A stretch of DNA of 64,000 nt, taken from Brachybacterium ginsengisoli (GTDB lineage Bacteria > Actinomycetota > Actinomycetes > Actinomycetales > Dermabacteraceae). Both the position numbers and the translations under genes were made by a program. The number at the start of each line of letters is the position of its first letter. Within the stretch, counting starts at the first letter, position 1. Positions 51,436 through 58,738 of this stretch are shown here, in pieces. Location: the NCBI RefSeq assembly GCF_002407065.1, contig NZ_CP023564.1, positions 1,116,001 through 1,180,000 of the forward strand, in the 5' to 3' direction. Below the pieces are notes generated by a model that did no database searches, was not told the DNA's origin, and saw nothing but the letters and a program-made list of their open reading frames with translations.

Positions 51436-51822
51436 ATGAAGCTGCATCACGTTCAGGTTGCCATCCCTCGCGGGGAGGAGGACGAGTCTCGTCGTTTCTA
51501 TGGCGAGGCGCTCGGATTGCACGAAGTGGCCAAGCCGCCGTCGCTGGCCGGACGTGGCGGATGCTGGTTCCGCGCCTTCGACGGTGATGTGATCACCGCT
51601 GAGATTCATCTCGGCGTGGACGACCCGTTCCTTCCTGCCAAGAAGGCTCATCCCGGTCTTCTTCTCGATTCCCGTCATGAGTTAGAGGCGACGGCAGAGC
51701 GCATCGCCGATGCGGGATACGAGCTCTCCTGGGCTGAGCGCGACACCTTCGAGGGCTATGTCCGCTTCCATGCGCGCGACGGCTTCGGGAACCGCGTCGA
51801 AGTGATGACGCTCGCGGTGTGA
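51436..51822 (+). CDS. VOC-superfamily (glyoxalase/bleomycin-resistance-like) protein
   Basis: A 128-residue protein with the beta-alpha-beta-beta-beta repeats of the VOC fold: KLHHVQVAIPRGEEDESRRF, YGEALGLHEVAKPP and GYVRFHARDGFGNRVEVMTL. His at position 4-5 and the C-terminal Glu are possible metal ligands. It may bind or modify a small toxic compound; the reaction is unknown. ATG at 51436 with GGAGG upstream. It is a single-gene unit between attachment-like sites 7 and 8. Confidence 0.85.
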   Translation: MKLHHVQVAIPRGEEDESRRFYGEALGLHEVAKPPSLAGRGGCWFRAFDGDVITAEIHLGVDDPFLPAKKAHPGLLLDSRHELEATAERIADAGYELSWAERDTFEGYVRFHARDGFGNRVEVMTLAV

Positions 51823-51862
51823 CGTGAGAGCTCCTCGGGCTTCCGTCTTCAGAGGTTGCTCT

Positions 51863-51899
51863 ATGCCGGGACTCGGTCGAGTTCCGCCTCGACGCGTGA
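51863..51899 (+). repeat. Attachment-like site 8, after the VOC gene
   Basis: ATGCCGGGACTCGGTCGAGT then TCCGCCTCGACGCGTGA. Codons read V-E-F-R-L-D-A-stop. The left flank TTCAGAGGTTGCTCT closely matches the flank of site 6. Begins 41 bases after the VOC stop codon. Confidence 0.7.
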
Positions 51900-52013
51900 T
51901 CGCCTCTGCTCCGGGTGCATGCCCGCGTCGCGCGGTGCCCGGCCGGCATCGCGTGGCGGCTTGTGTGAAGGGTTGATGGGAAGGTGGCGGTAGGGCGGCG
52001 CCATCTCCAGCGG

Positions 52014-52019
52014 TAGCGT
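52014..52019 (+). promoter_or_regulatory. -10 box of a leaderless mepB-like transcript
   Basis: TAGCGT ends 6 bases before the GTG at 52026; no ribosome-binding site is seen. Confidence 0.45.
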
Positions 52020-52025
52020 TGTCTC

Positions 52026-52457
52026 GTGAACTTTCCTGCCTTCGAGACATACGCCGCCGAGATGGGGCTCGCCATCCCGATCGCGCCGGAGGAACAGAAC
52101 AGCGACTACGAGTCGGGAATCGTGGAGATCGACCGCGACACATGGCATATCCGTACCGCACGGAACACACCCACCAAACCGGGTGCATTCGTCGCCTTCT
52201 GGAGGCGAGGCGCCGATGGAGTGACGACCCCGTTCAGTGACGCTGAACCTGCCGCGGGATTGCTGGTCTTCGTGGAGCAGCTGGGCAGACGCGGCGTCTT
52301 CCGGTTCACCGCTGCGGATCTCGCCCGGCTGGGCATCACGTCGGGGGCGCGGCCCGGCAAACGTGGCTTCCGGGTGTATCCGAGTTGGTGTGTGGATCTG
52401 AACGCCGGTGCGACGGCCGCGCAACGTGCTCAGTCGTCGTCTTTCCTCACGTACTGA
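52026..52457 (+). CDS. MepB-like protein
   Basis: A 143-residue protein matching the MepB family (third gene of the Staphylococcus mepRAB operon): ESGIVEIDRDTWHIRTARNT, KPGAFVAFWRRG..TTPF and the C-terminal GKRGFRVYPSWCVDLN. MepB has a restriction-endonuclease-like fold but no established activity. No mepA or mepR gene is near. Single-gene unit between attachment-like sites 8 and 9. Confidence 0.85.
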   Translation: MNFPAFETYAAEMGLAIPIAPEEQNSDYESGIVEIDRDTWHIRTARNTPTKPGAFVAFWRRGADGVTTPFSDAEPAAGLLVFVEQLGRRGVFRFTAADLARLGITSGARPGKRGFRVYPSWCVDLNAGATAAQRAQSSSFLTY

Positions 52458-52510
52458 GCCGATCGCTGACCGCCGCTCTGCGACCGCCTGGGTGCCGTCC
52501 AGGGATGGGT

Positions 52511-52547
52511 ATGCCCTGGAACTCGGTGGAGTGGAGTGTCGATCTGC
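52511..52547 (+). repeat. Attachment-like site 9, after the mepB-like gene
   Basis: ATGCCCTGGAACTCGGTGGA then GTGGAGTGTCGATCTGC. GGAACTCGGTGGAG is intact; the right part reads V-E-W-S-V-D-L, closer to the modified ychF end (VEWRFSL) at site 1. A CCAGGG/CCCTGG stem flanks it on the left. The remaining gap to 52711 holds no gene. Confidence 0.6.
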
Positions 52548-52711
52548 AGTCCTTCGAGGATCCGGTTGCTCCACGGGATGTGGTTCTGCTGCCCCGAATG
52601 GCACCGCCTTGCGGAAACGCCACGTGACAGGACGGCCGGGGGTCGTCGACCTTGACGCGAATGGACCGAGATCGCTCGAGCAGTCTTTCGGCTGTGCGGG
52701 GCAGGAACCGA

Positions 52712-53041
52712 CTACTCGTCCGCGGTGATGCTCTTCATCGCCTTCCATCCGTGGGTGACGCCTGCGCCGGCCCGCAGGGCGGCCGCGACCATCACGGCCT
52801 CGGCGACATCTGCCTTGGATGCCCCCGCCCTGACGGCACGCTTGGCGTGGTCCTCGATGCAGAAGGGGCATTGCGTGGTCACGGCGACGCCGACTGCGAT
52901 GAGTTCTCGGGTTGCCAGGTCGAGGTTCCCGGTGTCCTTCGTGAACACGGCCTTGTCGAATCCGAAGAAGGCCGAGACCATCTCCGGAGCGCCGTCCTTG
53001 ATGTCGGCCATGTACTTCGCGTCGTCGTTGTGGGAGTGCAT
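52712..53041 (-). CDS. Carboxymuconolactone decarboxylase (AhpD-like) family protein
   Basis: A 109-residue protein with the CMD/AhpD redox motif TTQCPFCIEDHAKRAVRAGA (C-x2-C with His), then DVAEAVMVAAALRAGAGV. AhpD-like members are thiol peroxidase partners or general alkylhydroperoxidases. Start at the ATG at 53041 with AAGGA upstream; an earlier in-frame ATG gives a non-conserved extension. It lies 149 bases downstream of the MFS gene on the same strand. Confidence 0.9.
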   Translation of the reverse strand: MHSHNDDAKYMADIKDGAPEMVSAFFGFDKAVFTKDTGNLDLATRELIAVGVAVTTQCPFCIEDHAKRAVRAGASKADVAEAVMVAAALRAGAGVTHGWKAMKSITADE

Positions 53042-53190
53042 CGTCTGATCCTTTTCCAGTCGTCGATCCTGCCTCGGTGCCCGAGGCTGTGAACGGGGCG
53101 GTGCTTCCGTGGTGAGCGGTCGGTGGGGCGCGGGCGGACTGCGGCCCTCGTTCGGGCGTCGAGGTTGCTGCTGCTGCTCGTCCTCGTCAC

Positions 53191-54618
53191 TCATCGGCGG
53201 CGCGGTCCCCGGCGCGAAGGGCAGGCTCCGCAGTGTTCACCCGGCCGCCCAGCGTGAGCAGCGCCAGGACGGCTGAGCGAGCAGGATTCCTGTTCCCACG
53301 ATGAGCGCCATGCTGTAGCCCTCGACGAGGGCCTGCGGCCCCTGCTGGCAGTCCCGGCAGTGACGGTCGCGGCGACGCCCGCCAGGACCGCAAGGCCCAG
53401 GGCGACGCCGATCTGCTGGGCGGAGTTGAGCAGCGCCGAAGCGATTCCCGCCTTGTCGGCGTCGACCCCGTACACGGCGGCCTGCGTCAGCGCCACGACC
53501 CCGAGCCCGAAGCCGAGCGCGATGACGAGCATCGCGGGGGCCATGCCGGTCCAGTAGTCCGTGTCCACGGTGATCCGCGAGAACCACAGCGACCCTCCGG
53601 CTGCGAGGAATGCGCCGAGCGCGGCGGCCCAGCGCGGCGTGAGCTTCAGCAGGAGTGTGGGCGCGATGCCCGCGCCGAGGACGATGCCGGCGGCGAAGGG
53701 CAGCCAGGACAGACCGGTGATCAGCGGGTTGAACCCGCGCACCTCCTGCAGGTAGAGGGTCACGACGTAGAAGGTGCCCATCGGGCCGATCGCCAGTCCC
53801 AGCATCGTCAGGTACGCACCGGTTCGGCTGCGGTCGGCGAACAGCGACAGTGGCACGAGAGGGCGCGAGCTGGAGCGCTGGGCGAGGACGAAGGCGACGA
53901 GGAGCACCGCGGCCAGCCCGACGAGGGTCCATGCGATCGGATCTGCGAAGCCGTCCTCGCCGAAGCGGGTGATCGAGTAGACCAGCGAGATCATGCCGCC
54001 GGTGCCGAGCACCGCGCCGATCATGCCCAGGCGGCCGGTGCGTCGCTCGGCGGCGACGAGCGTGCGGGTGCCCCAGAGCACGACGAGGCCGATGGGCACG
54101 TTGATGAAGAACACCCAGCGCCAGTCGAGCAGGTCGGTGAGCACACCGCCCAGCAGCAAGCCGATGACGATGCCGAGCCCGGACATCGCGCCGTAGAGCG
54201 AGAGCGCCCTGTCGCGCATGGAGCGCTCGGAGAAGGTCGTGGCGATGAGCGCCAGGGCGTTCGGCGCTGCCAGCGCTGCACCGAGTCCTTGGACGGCCCG
54301 GGCGATGATGAGCATCTCCACGTTGGCTCCGAGGCCGCCGACGAGCGAGGCCACGACGAAGAGGGAGATGCCGACCTGCAGGGTGCGCTTGCGCCCCCAC
54401 AGATCGCCGATCCGGCCGCCGAGCAGGAGCAGTGCGCCGAAGGCGAGGATGTACGCGTTGACCACCCACGGCAGGTGCACTGGTTCGACACCCAGTTCGC
54501 TCTGAATGCTCGGCAGTGCGATGTTCACGATCGAGTCGTCGAGCACGAGCATCAGCTGTGCCGTCGCGATCACCAGCAGGGGCACGACCGCAGAACGCGG
54601 CTGCCTCGACTCTGTCAT
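53191..54618 (-). CDS. MFS transporter (DHA2, 14-TMS drug exporter) with disrupted C terminus
   Basis: A DHA2-type exporter. Diagnostic motifs are LDDSIVNIALPSIQSELGVE (motif D1), GGRIGDLWGRKRTLQVG (motif A) and GLGIVIGLLLGGVLTDLLDWRWVFFINVP (motif C). The reading frame to 53191 ends in an Arg/Ser-rich nonsense tail. The expected last segment reads QALVEGYSMALIVGTGILLA in a second frame and then VLALLTLGGRVNT to a stop at 53187 in a third, so two small indels (near 53340 and 53280) have scrambled the last helix. The protein may be inactive, or these are sequence errors. Start ATG 54618 with GGAGAAG upstream. Confidence 0.85.
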   Translation of the reverse strand: MTESRQPRSAVVPLLVIATAQLMLVLDDSIVNIALPSIQSELGVEPVHLPWVVNAYILAFGALLLLGGRIGDLWGRKRTLQVGISLFVVASLVGGLGANVEMLIIARAVQGLGAALAAPNALALIATTFSERSMRDRALSLYGAMSGLGIVIGLLLGGVLTDLLDWRWVFFINVPIGLVVLWGTRTLVAAERRTGRLGMIGAVLGTGGMISLVYSITRFGEDGFADPIAWTLVGLAAVLLVAFVLAQRSSSRPLVPLSLFADRSRTGAYLTMLGLAIGPMGTFYVVTLYLQEVRGFNPLITGLSWLPFAAGIVLGAGIAPTLLLKLTPRWAAALGAFLAAGGSLWFSRITVDTDYWTGMAPAMLVIALGFGLGVVALTQAAVYGVDADKAGIASALLNSAQQIGVALGLAVLAGVAATVTAGTASRGRRPSSRATAWRSSWEQESCSLSRPGAAHAGRPGEHCGACPSRRGPRRR

Positions 54619-54717
54619 CCTCTTCTCCTTGTTCCTCAGGCGGCGTGGGCCGGCGGGGGTCGGGTGCATGGTCGTGCCCGACGGGGCGCCATGGCTCGGC
54701 ATGAATACAACGGAACC

Positions 54718-54736
54718 TATACCCCCTATGGGTATA
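54718..54736. promoter_or_regulatory. CsoR/RcnR-like operator upstream of the MFS gene
   Basis: TATACCC, a 5-base centre CCTAT and GGGTATA form a 7-bp inverted repeat; C/G-run arms framed by TATA are typical of CsoR-family (copper, formaldehyde or persulfide sensing) sites. It lies 100 bases upstream of the MFS start. No CsoR gene is in the window. The rest of 54619-55015 has no supportable gene. Confidence 0.5.
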
Positions 54737-55015
54737 TTGCCCAGTGCGCTGTCGCGGCCGATGCAGGGCTGTGCGTCATCCGGAGTCTGTGCGAGTCGCT
54801 CAGCTGTCGGGTTGAGCGTTCGGGGCGGCGGAGGCGATCAGACGGTTGTTCGTCATGCATCCGACGAGGGTGATGGTGCCGACCATCTGCCCGCGCAGCC
54901 ATGCCTCGAGGTCATTGCCGGCGAAGACGCCGGAGGGCTGTTCGCTGATGCGTTCGGACGCCCACTCCTCGTGAGCGGACGCGTCGAGGTGGTTGTGCAG
55001 ACGCTGCCAGGCGGC

Positions 55016-55417
55016 TTAGTGCGAGGTGGCCGTCGTCGACGTCGAGCGAGTGTCCGTCGAGGCGCTGTCCATCGCTCCGATGTAGCGAGTGAGGGCGTCG
55101 CGGTTGCGCTCCAGGAAGGTGATGCGCTCGATCATCTTGTCGCGCTGCTCGACGAGCGTGGCGCGCAGCTGGGGATCTGGATCGGCGACGACCGTGCCAC
55201 TGGTGTCCGTCAGGCACGGCAGCATGTCGCCGATGATGCGGGTCGCGATCCCCGAATCGAGCAGTCCGCGGATCTGATGCACGCGCGCCACGAGGCGCTC
55301 GTCGTACTCGCGATACCCGTTGTCCAGCCGCCGGGGCGTGATGAGCCCCTGCTCCTCGTAGTACCGCAGCATGCGCGTAGGTACCCCGGTCCTGTGTGCC
55401 AGCTCGCCGATCCGCAT
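55016..55417 (-). CDS. MerR-family transcriptional regulator
   Basis: A 133-residue regulator with the MerR winged helix MRIGELAHRTGVPTRMLRYY, EEQGLITPRRLDNGYREYDE and a coiled-coil dimer helix (LRATLVEQRDKMIERITFLE). The Ser/Thr-rich C terminus lacks a metal-binding Cys cluster, so it probably senses a small molecule or general stress. ATG at 55417 with AAGGAG upstream. Divergent from the LLM monooxygenase gene. Confidence 0.9.
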   Translation of the reverse strand: MRIGELAHRTGVPTRMLRYYEEQGLITPRRLDNGYREYDERLVARVHQIRGLLDSGIATRIIGDMLPCLTDTSGTVVADPDPQLRATLVEQRDKMIERITFLERNRDALTRYIGAMDSASTDTRSTSTTATSH

Positions 55418-55475
55418 CCGACTCTCCTTCACATTGATGTCAAGGATACCTGTGAGAGTTCCCTCGTGCTCGGAG

Positions 55476-55497
55476 TTGACATTCACATCACTGTCAA
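55476..55497. promoter_or_regulatory. Probable MerR operator
   Basis: TTGACA at 55476-55481 and TGTCAA at 55492-55497 form a perfect inverted repeat with a 10-base spacer, the common MerR-site geometry. A second half-like element, ATTGATGTCAAGG, lies at about 55434-55446 next to the regulator start. Confidence 0.65.
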
Positions 55498-55514
55498 GGT
55501 TGGACGATGTGAGC

Positions 55515-56840
55515 ATGACAGAACGCAAGATCATCCTCGGCATGGCGCTGACCGACGGCTATGGCACTCTCCCTGGGGCATGGCGCGCCCCGAACGTCGA
55601 CCCCACCAACTACGCGAAGGTCGAAGCGAACATCCGCTATGCACAGGCGGCTGAACGCGGTGGCTTCTCATTCGTGTTCACGCCCGACTTCCCGGCTGTG
55701 CGCGGCGGGCTTGAGAGCGGCACCGTCAGCAACATCATGGATCCCCTCATGGAGGCGGCCGTGATCTCGCAGGCGACGAGAAACATCGGTTTCGTGCTGA
55801 CGGGGTCCACGACCTTCCAGGAGCCGTTCAACACGGCCCGCCAGTTCAAGACGCTCGACATCATGAGCCACGGCCGCGCCGGATGGAACGCCGTCACGAC
55901 CAGCGACCAGCTCGTCGCGGCGAACTACGGCAAGCCCGTCGCCGACCGCGCCGAACGCTATCAGCGCGCTCACGAGTCGATCCAGATCGTGCAGTCGCTC
56001 TGGGGCAGCTGGGAGAAGGACGCCTGGATCCACGACCAGGAGTCGGGCCGCTTCCTCGACACCTCGAAGCTGCAGCCCGTCAACCTCGGAGGCGAGCACG
56101 TCGCGTCGCGCGGTCCGCTCGCGCTGCCGCCGTCGGAGCAGGGCCAGCCCGTCGTCTTCACCTCGGGCGGGCCGAGCCCGCATCTGCTCGAGATCGCGGG
56201 ACGCTACGCGAGTGGTTTCATCACCGAGGTGTGGACGATCGACGAGGCCCGTGCTTCGCGCGCGGCGCTGCGTAGGGCGGCGGAGGCCGCCGGTCGCAAC
56301 CCCGACGACGTGAAGTTCATCGTCGGCATCTTGACCACCGTCACCCCGACGGTGCGCGAGGGGCTCGACCGGCGCATGTCGATGTCGGGAGAGGTCATCG
56401 AGGCGCGCCTGCCGCACCTCGGCGCCATGATCGGCGTGCCGATCCAGCCCCAGCACATCGACACCCCGCTCACGACCGAGCAGCTCGCGATCGCGCACGC
56501 CAATCCGCAGGATCCGCGCTCCGAGATCGCACTCGAGGTCGCGCGCGAGGGGTGGTCGCCGCGCGACATCCTCGCCCACGGCGTGATCGACTACCACCCC
56601 GTGACGGTGGGCCCCGGATCCGTGCACGCCGACCACATGCAGGAGTGGTTCGAGGCGGGCGCGGCCGACGGGTTCTGGATGTCGCCCGACGTCTACGAGG
56701 ACGGCGTCGACGCGTTCGTCGACGAGGTCGTGCCGATCCTGCGCGAGCGCGGTCTCTACCCCGAGGAGTACGTCGGATCCACGCTGCGCGAGAACCTCGG
56801 GGTGCCCGAGCAGTACGGCCTGGGGGAGTGGATGAAGTGA
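55515..56840 (+). CDS. LLM-class flavin-dependent monooxygenase (NtaA/SnaA/DszA family)
   Basis: A 441-residue TIM-barrel enzyme that uses FMNH2 and O2. Family segments: MALTDGYGTLPGAWRAP at the start, LDIMSHGRAGWNAVTTSDQL, YQRAHESIQIVQSLWGSWEK, and the end GLGEWMK. NtaA-family enzymes oxidise nitrilotriacetate, dibenzothiophene sulfone, pristinamycin and similar compounds. The next gene encodes its flavin reductase partner and overlaps by four bases. Start at the ATG at 55515; a GTG two codons upstream is possible. Confidence 0.92.
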   Translation: MTERKIILGMALTDGYGTLPGAWRAPNVDPTNYAKVEANIRYAQAAERGGFSFVFTPDFPAVRGGLESGTVSNIMDPLMEAAVISQATRNIGFVLTGSTTFQEPFNTARQFKTLDIMSHGRAGWNAVTTSDQLVAANYGKPVADRAERYQRAHESIQIVQSLWGSWEKDAWIHDQESGRFLDTSKLQPVNLGGEHVASRGPLALPPSEQGQPVVFTSGGPSPHLLEIAGRYASGFITEVWTIDEARASRAALRRAAEAAGRNPDDVKFIVGILTTVTPTVREGLDRRMSMSGEVIEARLPHLGAMIGVPIQPQHIDTPLTTEQLAIAHANPQDPRSEIALEVAREGWSPRDILAHGVIDYHPVTVGPGSVHADHMQEWFEAGAADGFWMSPDVYEDGVDAFVDEVVPILRERGLYPEEYVGSTLRENLGVPEQYGLGEWMK

Positions 56841-57328
56841 TCACGCCGGAACGGATGCGACAGTCGAGGGCGGGTTTCGCGACGGGCCTGTCGGTCGTCG
56901 CAGCCGAGGTCGACGGCGAGATCGTGGGCATGCCCGCGAACTCGCTCGTGTCGGTCTCGCTGGATCCGCCGCTCGTGTCGCTGTCGTTCGCACACACGTC
57001 GACGACGTGGCCCGTTCTGCGGCGTGCCGAGCGGTGGGGGATCAGTGTGCTCGGGGCGGAGCAGGAGCAGGTGCTGAGCGACCTGCGTCGCCCGACCGCC
57101 GAGCGCTTCGACGGGATCGATGCCGAGGTATCAGGGCAGGCCGCGTTCGTGCGCGGGTCCCTGGCGACGATCGAGGTCGAGCCCTTGACCGCCATCGAGG
57201 CCGGTGACCGTACGCTCATGCTTCTCGAGGTGCATGCGCTCGACCGTGACGAATCGCAGGAGCCGCTCGTGTTCTTCGACAGTCGCGTGCACAGGATCGC
57301 AGCGGACCCCACGTCACCGATGGGGTGA
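56837..57328 (+). CDS. Flavin reductase (FMN-binding split-barrel)
   Basis: A 163-residue HpaC/NtaB-type reductase: RQSRAGFATGLSVVAAEVDG, GMPANSLVSVSLDPPLVSLS and the C-terminal FFDSRVHRI. It supplies reduced FMN to the monooxygenase encoded just upstream, whose stop overlaps its GTG start (GTGA). A DxxH-like end and the N-terminal strand order fit the family. Confidence 0.92.
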   Translation: MITPERMRQSRAGFATGLSVVAAEVDGEIVGMPANSLVSVSLDPPLVSLSFAHTSTTWPVLRRAERWGISVLGAEQEQVLSDLRRPTAERFDGIDAEVSGQAAFVRGSLATIEVEPLTAIEAGDRTLMLLEVHALDRDESQEPLVFFDSRVHRIAADPTSPMG

Positions 57329-57391
57329 ATGCCCGACAGGCGGGAGCGCACCGACGCCCGACGCCGACCGGAACGTCACCTGAGCAGGCCG

Positions 57392-57440
57392 CAGAGGGCG
57401 TTCCGAGTCGGTGCTCGGTGGAGTCCCGTCCCGCCGTCGG
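57392..57440 (+). repeat. Attachment-like site 10, after the flavin reductase gene
   Basis: CAGAGGGCGTTCCGAGTCGG, TGCTCGGTGGAGTCCCG and TCCCGCCGTCGG align without gaps over 37 bases to the flank and core of site 6. Codons read V-E-S-R-P-A-V. It is degenerate but in the expected position, 64 bases after the last stop codon, and marks the likely right border of the accessory region. Confidence 0.5.
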
Positions 57441-57594
57441 TTCGCAGACCGGGGGAGACTCGCGCCTGCCCCGATTCGTGCCGTTCACCTGGCTGCGGCG
57501 CTCGATCGCGAGCAGTGGCCCCACGAGCCGGCCTACGACCGCCACCTCTGCACGCTCTTCTCCGTCGGCGATGAGACCAGCCAGGTCGGGAGGT

Positions 57595-57735
57595 GCAGAT
57601 GCCTGCGAGACCGGCCCATCCGATGGCGGGCAGGTGCTCGCCGACGATGGCCACAGTCAGGACGGCGGTGATCGCGGGTCCAGCGAGGGTGCGCGCCGTC
57701 GTGGCGCTCGACGCGACGGCGCGGCAGAGCTCCGA
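57595..57735 (-). pseudogene. Fragment resembling the C-terminal end of an EamA/DMT transporter
   Basis: One minus-strand frame reads ARTLAGPAITAVLTVAIVGE then HLPAIGWAGLAGIC, the typical last two helices of an EamA-type drug/metabolite transporter. There is no start and the rest of the gene is missing. The remainder of 57329-57773 holds only site 10 and unassignable sequence, so this looks like a junction scar. Confidence 0.4.
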
Positions 57736-57773
57736 CGGGAGCGCGCCCCGGGACCTGCTTGAATGCTCCCGTG

Positions 57774-58346
57774 ATGGACATCCTCGACGCCGACCTTGAC
57801 GACCCCGTGCTCCTGCGATTCCTGCAGGAGCACCTCGACGACCTCGCGCCGACCGCGCCGACGGAGAGTCGGCATGCCCTGGACGCCGAGGCTCTGCGTC
57901 GCAGCGGCGTGCGCATGTGGGTCGCCGCAGAGGAGGGGGCGGTGCTGGGCACGGTGGCGCTCGCCGAGGTCGGGGACGCTCATGAGGAGCTCAAGAGCAT
58001 GCGCACCTCGCCCGACCACCGAGGGCGCGGCATCGCGGCGCGGATGCTGTCGCATGCCGTGGAGGATGCTCGCAGGCGAGGGGTCGAGCGGATCTCCCTG
58101 GAGACGGGGAGCGCGGACTTCTTCGCGGCGGCGCGCAGCCTGTACCGCAGGGCCGGCTTCCTCGAGTGCGAGCCCTTCGGGGCGTACGTGCACGACCCTC
58201 ACAGCGTGTTCATGACGACGACGCTGCAGCTCCCGAACGGGGGCGGCGTGCCCGTCGACGGCGAGCGGGTCGAACCGCCCCGCAGTCTGCCCGAGTCGGT
58301 GGTCCCGACCGTCCGGCTGACCGGGGGTCTCGGCGAGGCGCACTGA
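57774..58346 (+). CDS. GNAT-family N-acetyltransferase
   Basis: A 190-residue acetyltransferase: SMRTSPDHRGRGIAARMLSH (acetyl-CoA loop RGRGIA), SLYRRAGFLECEPFGAY and HSVFMTTTL. The first ~150 residues are a standard single domain close to PhnO/YiaC-like enzymes; a Pro-rich tail of ~38 residues follows and has no family counterpart. ATG 57774 or GTG 57771. Substrate unknown. Confidence 0.85.
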   Translation: MDILDADLDDPVLLRFLQEHLDDLAPTAPTESRHALDAEALRRSGVRMWVAAEEGAVLGTVALAEVGDAHEELKSMRTSPDHRGRGIAARMLSHAVEDARRRGVERISLETGSADFFAAARSLYRRAGFLECEPFGAYVHDPHSVFMTTTLQLPNGGGVPVDGERVEPPRSLPESVVPTVRLTGGLGEAH

Positions 58347-58384
58347 CCGCGCTCTCCTCGATGCTGCTCGGGCACGGAGCCGGA

Positions 58385-58738
58385 GGCCTCGCAGCGCCGA
58401 CGCTCATGCCACGCTCGGCGAGCAGGACGTCCATCCTCACGGAGACGGCCATGTCAGATCACCTCGTCCAGCTCCTGGCGGAGGGTGGCCGCCCGTTCGA
58501 GGTGGTCCCGCATCACGGCGACGACGAACGCACCGGCGAGGAGCACGGCGGTGCCGGCCGTCGCCTCGATGCCGCCCAGGTTCTCGCCCACGAGCACGGA
58601 CGGCGCGAGGACGCCGGCGAGGGCCGCGGCGATGCTGAGCCCGGCTGCGAGGAGGCTCGCGGTCGAGCGACGATGACGCGCGCGACGGCGTGCCCGCTCA
58701 CCTCCGATGCCGCGGAGGAGATGTCCGCGAGGCTGATC
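58385..58738 (-). pseudogene. Decayed copy of the XRE regulator / DUF2975 pair
   Basis: On the minus strand the region around 58454-58680 matches the 3' half of the DUF2975 gene at 61885 (including the junction TCAGATCACCTCGTCCAGCT on the plus strand), and 58385-58452 matches the first ~20 codons of the XRE gene (AVSVRMDVLLAERGMSVG). Both are truncated. It lies 3.2 kb from the intact pair in the same orientation, so a local duplication followed by decay is likely. Confidence 0.8.

Noticed and set aside
50035-51899. The CGGAACTC/GAGTTCCG hairpins as plain transcription terminators
   Set aside because: Stems are only 8 bp, the flanks are conserved beyond the stem, one copy lies upstream of a gene rather than behind one, and the right arm reads as YchF codons. 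A secondary terminator role remains possible.
42121-52547. True integron with attC sites
   Set aside because: The sites lack the GTTRRRY/RYYYAAC core pair of attC in most copies and instead match the ychF 3' end; no intI is present. Only the array logic is similar.
54912-55217. Minus-strand frame beside the MerR gene
   Set aside because: Overlaps the 3' part of the MerR gene in another frame and has shadow composition.
57325-57762. 145-codon plus-strand frame in the junction
   Set aside because: Low-complexity Arg/Ala/Ser composition, covers site 10 and the transporter fragment on the other strand; no similarity.
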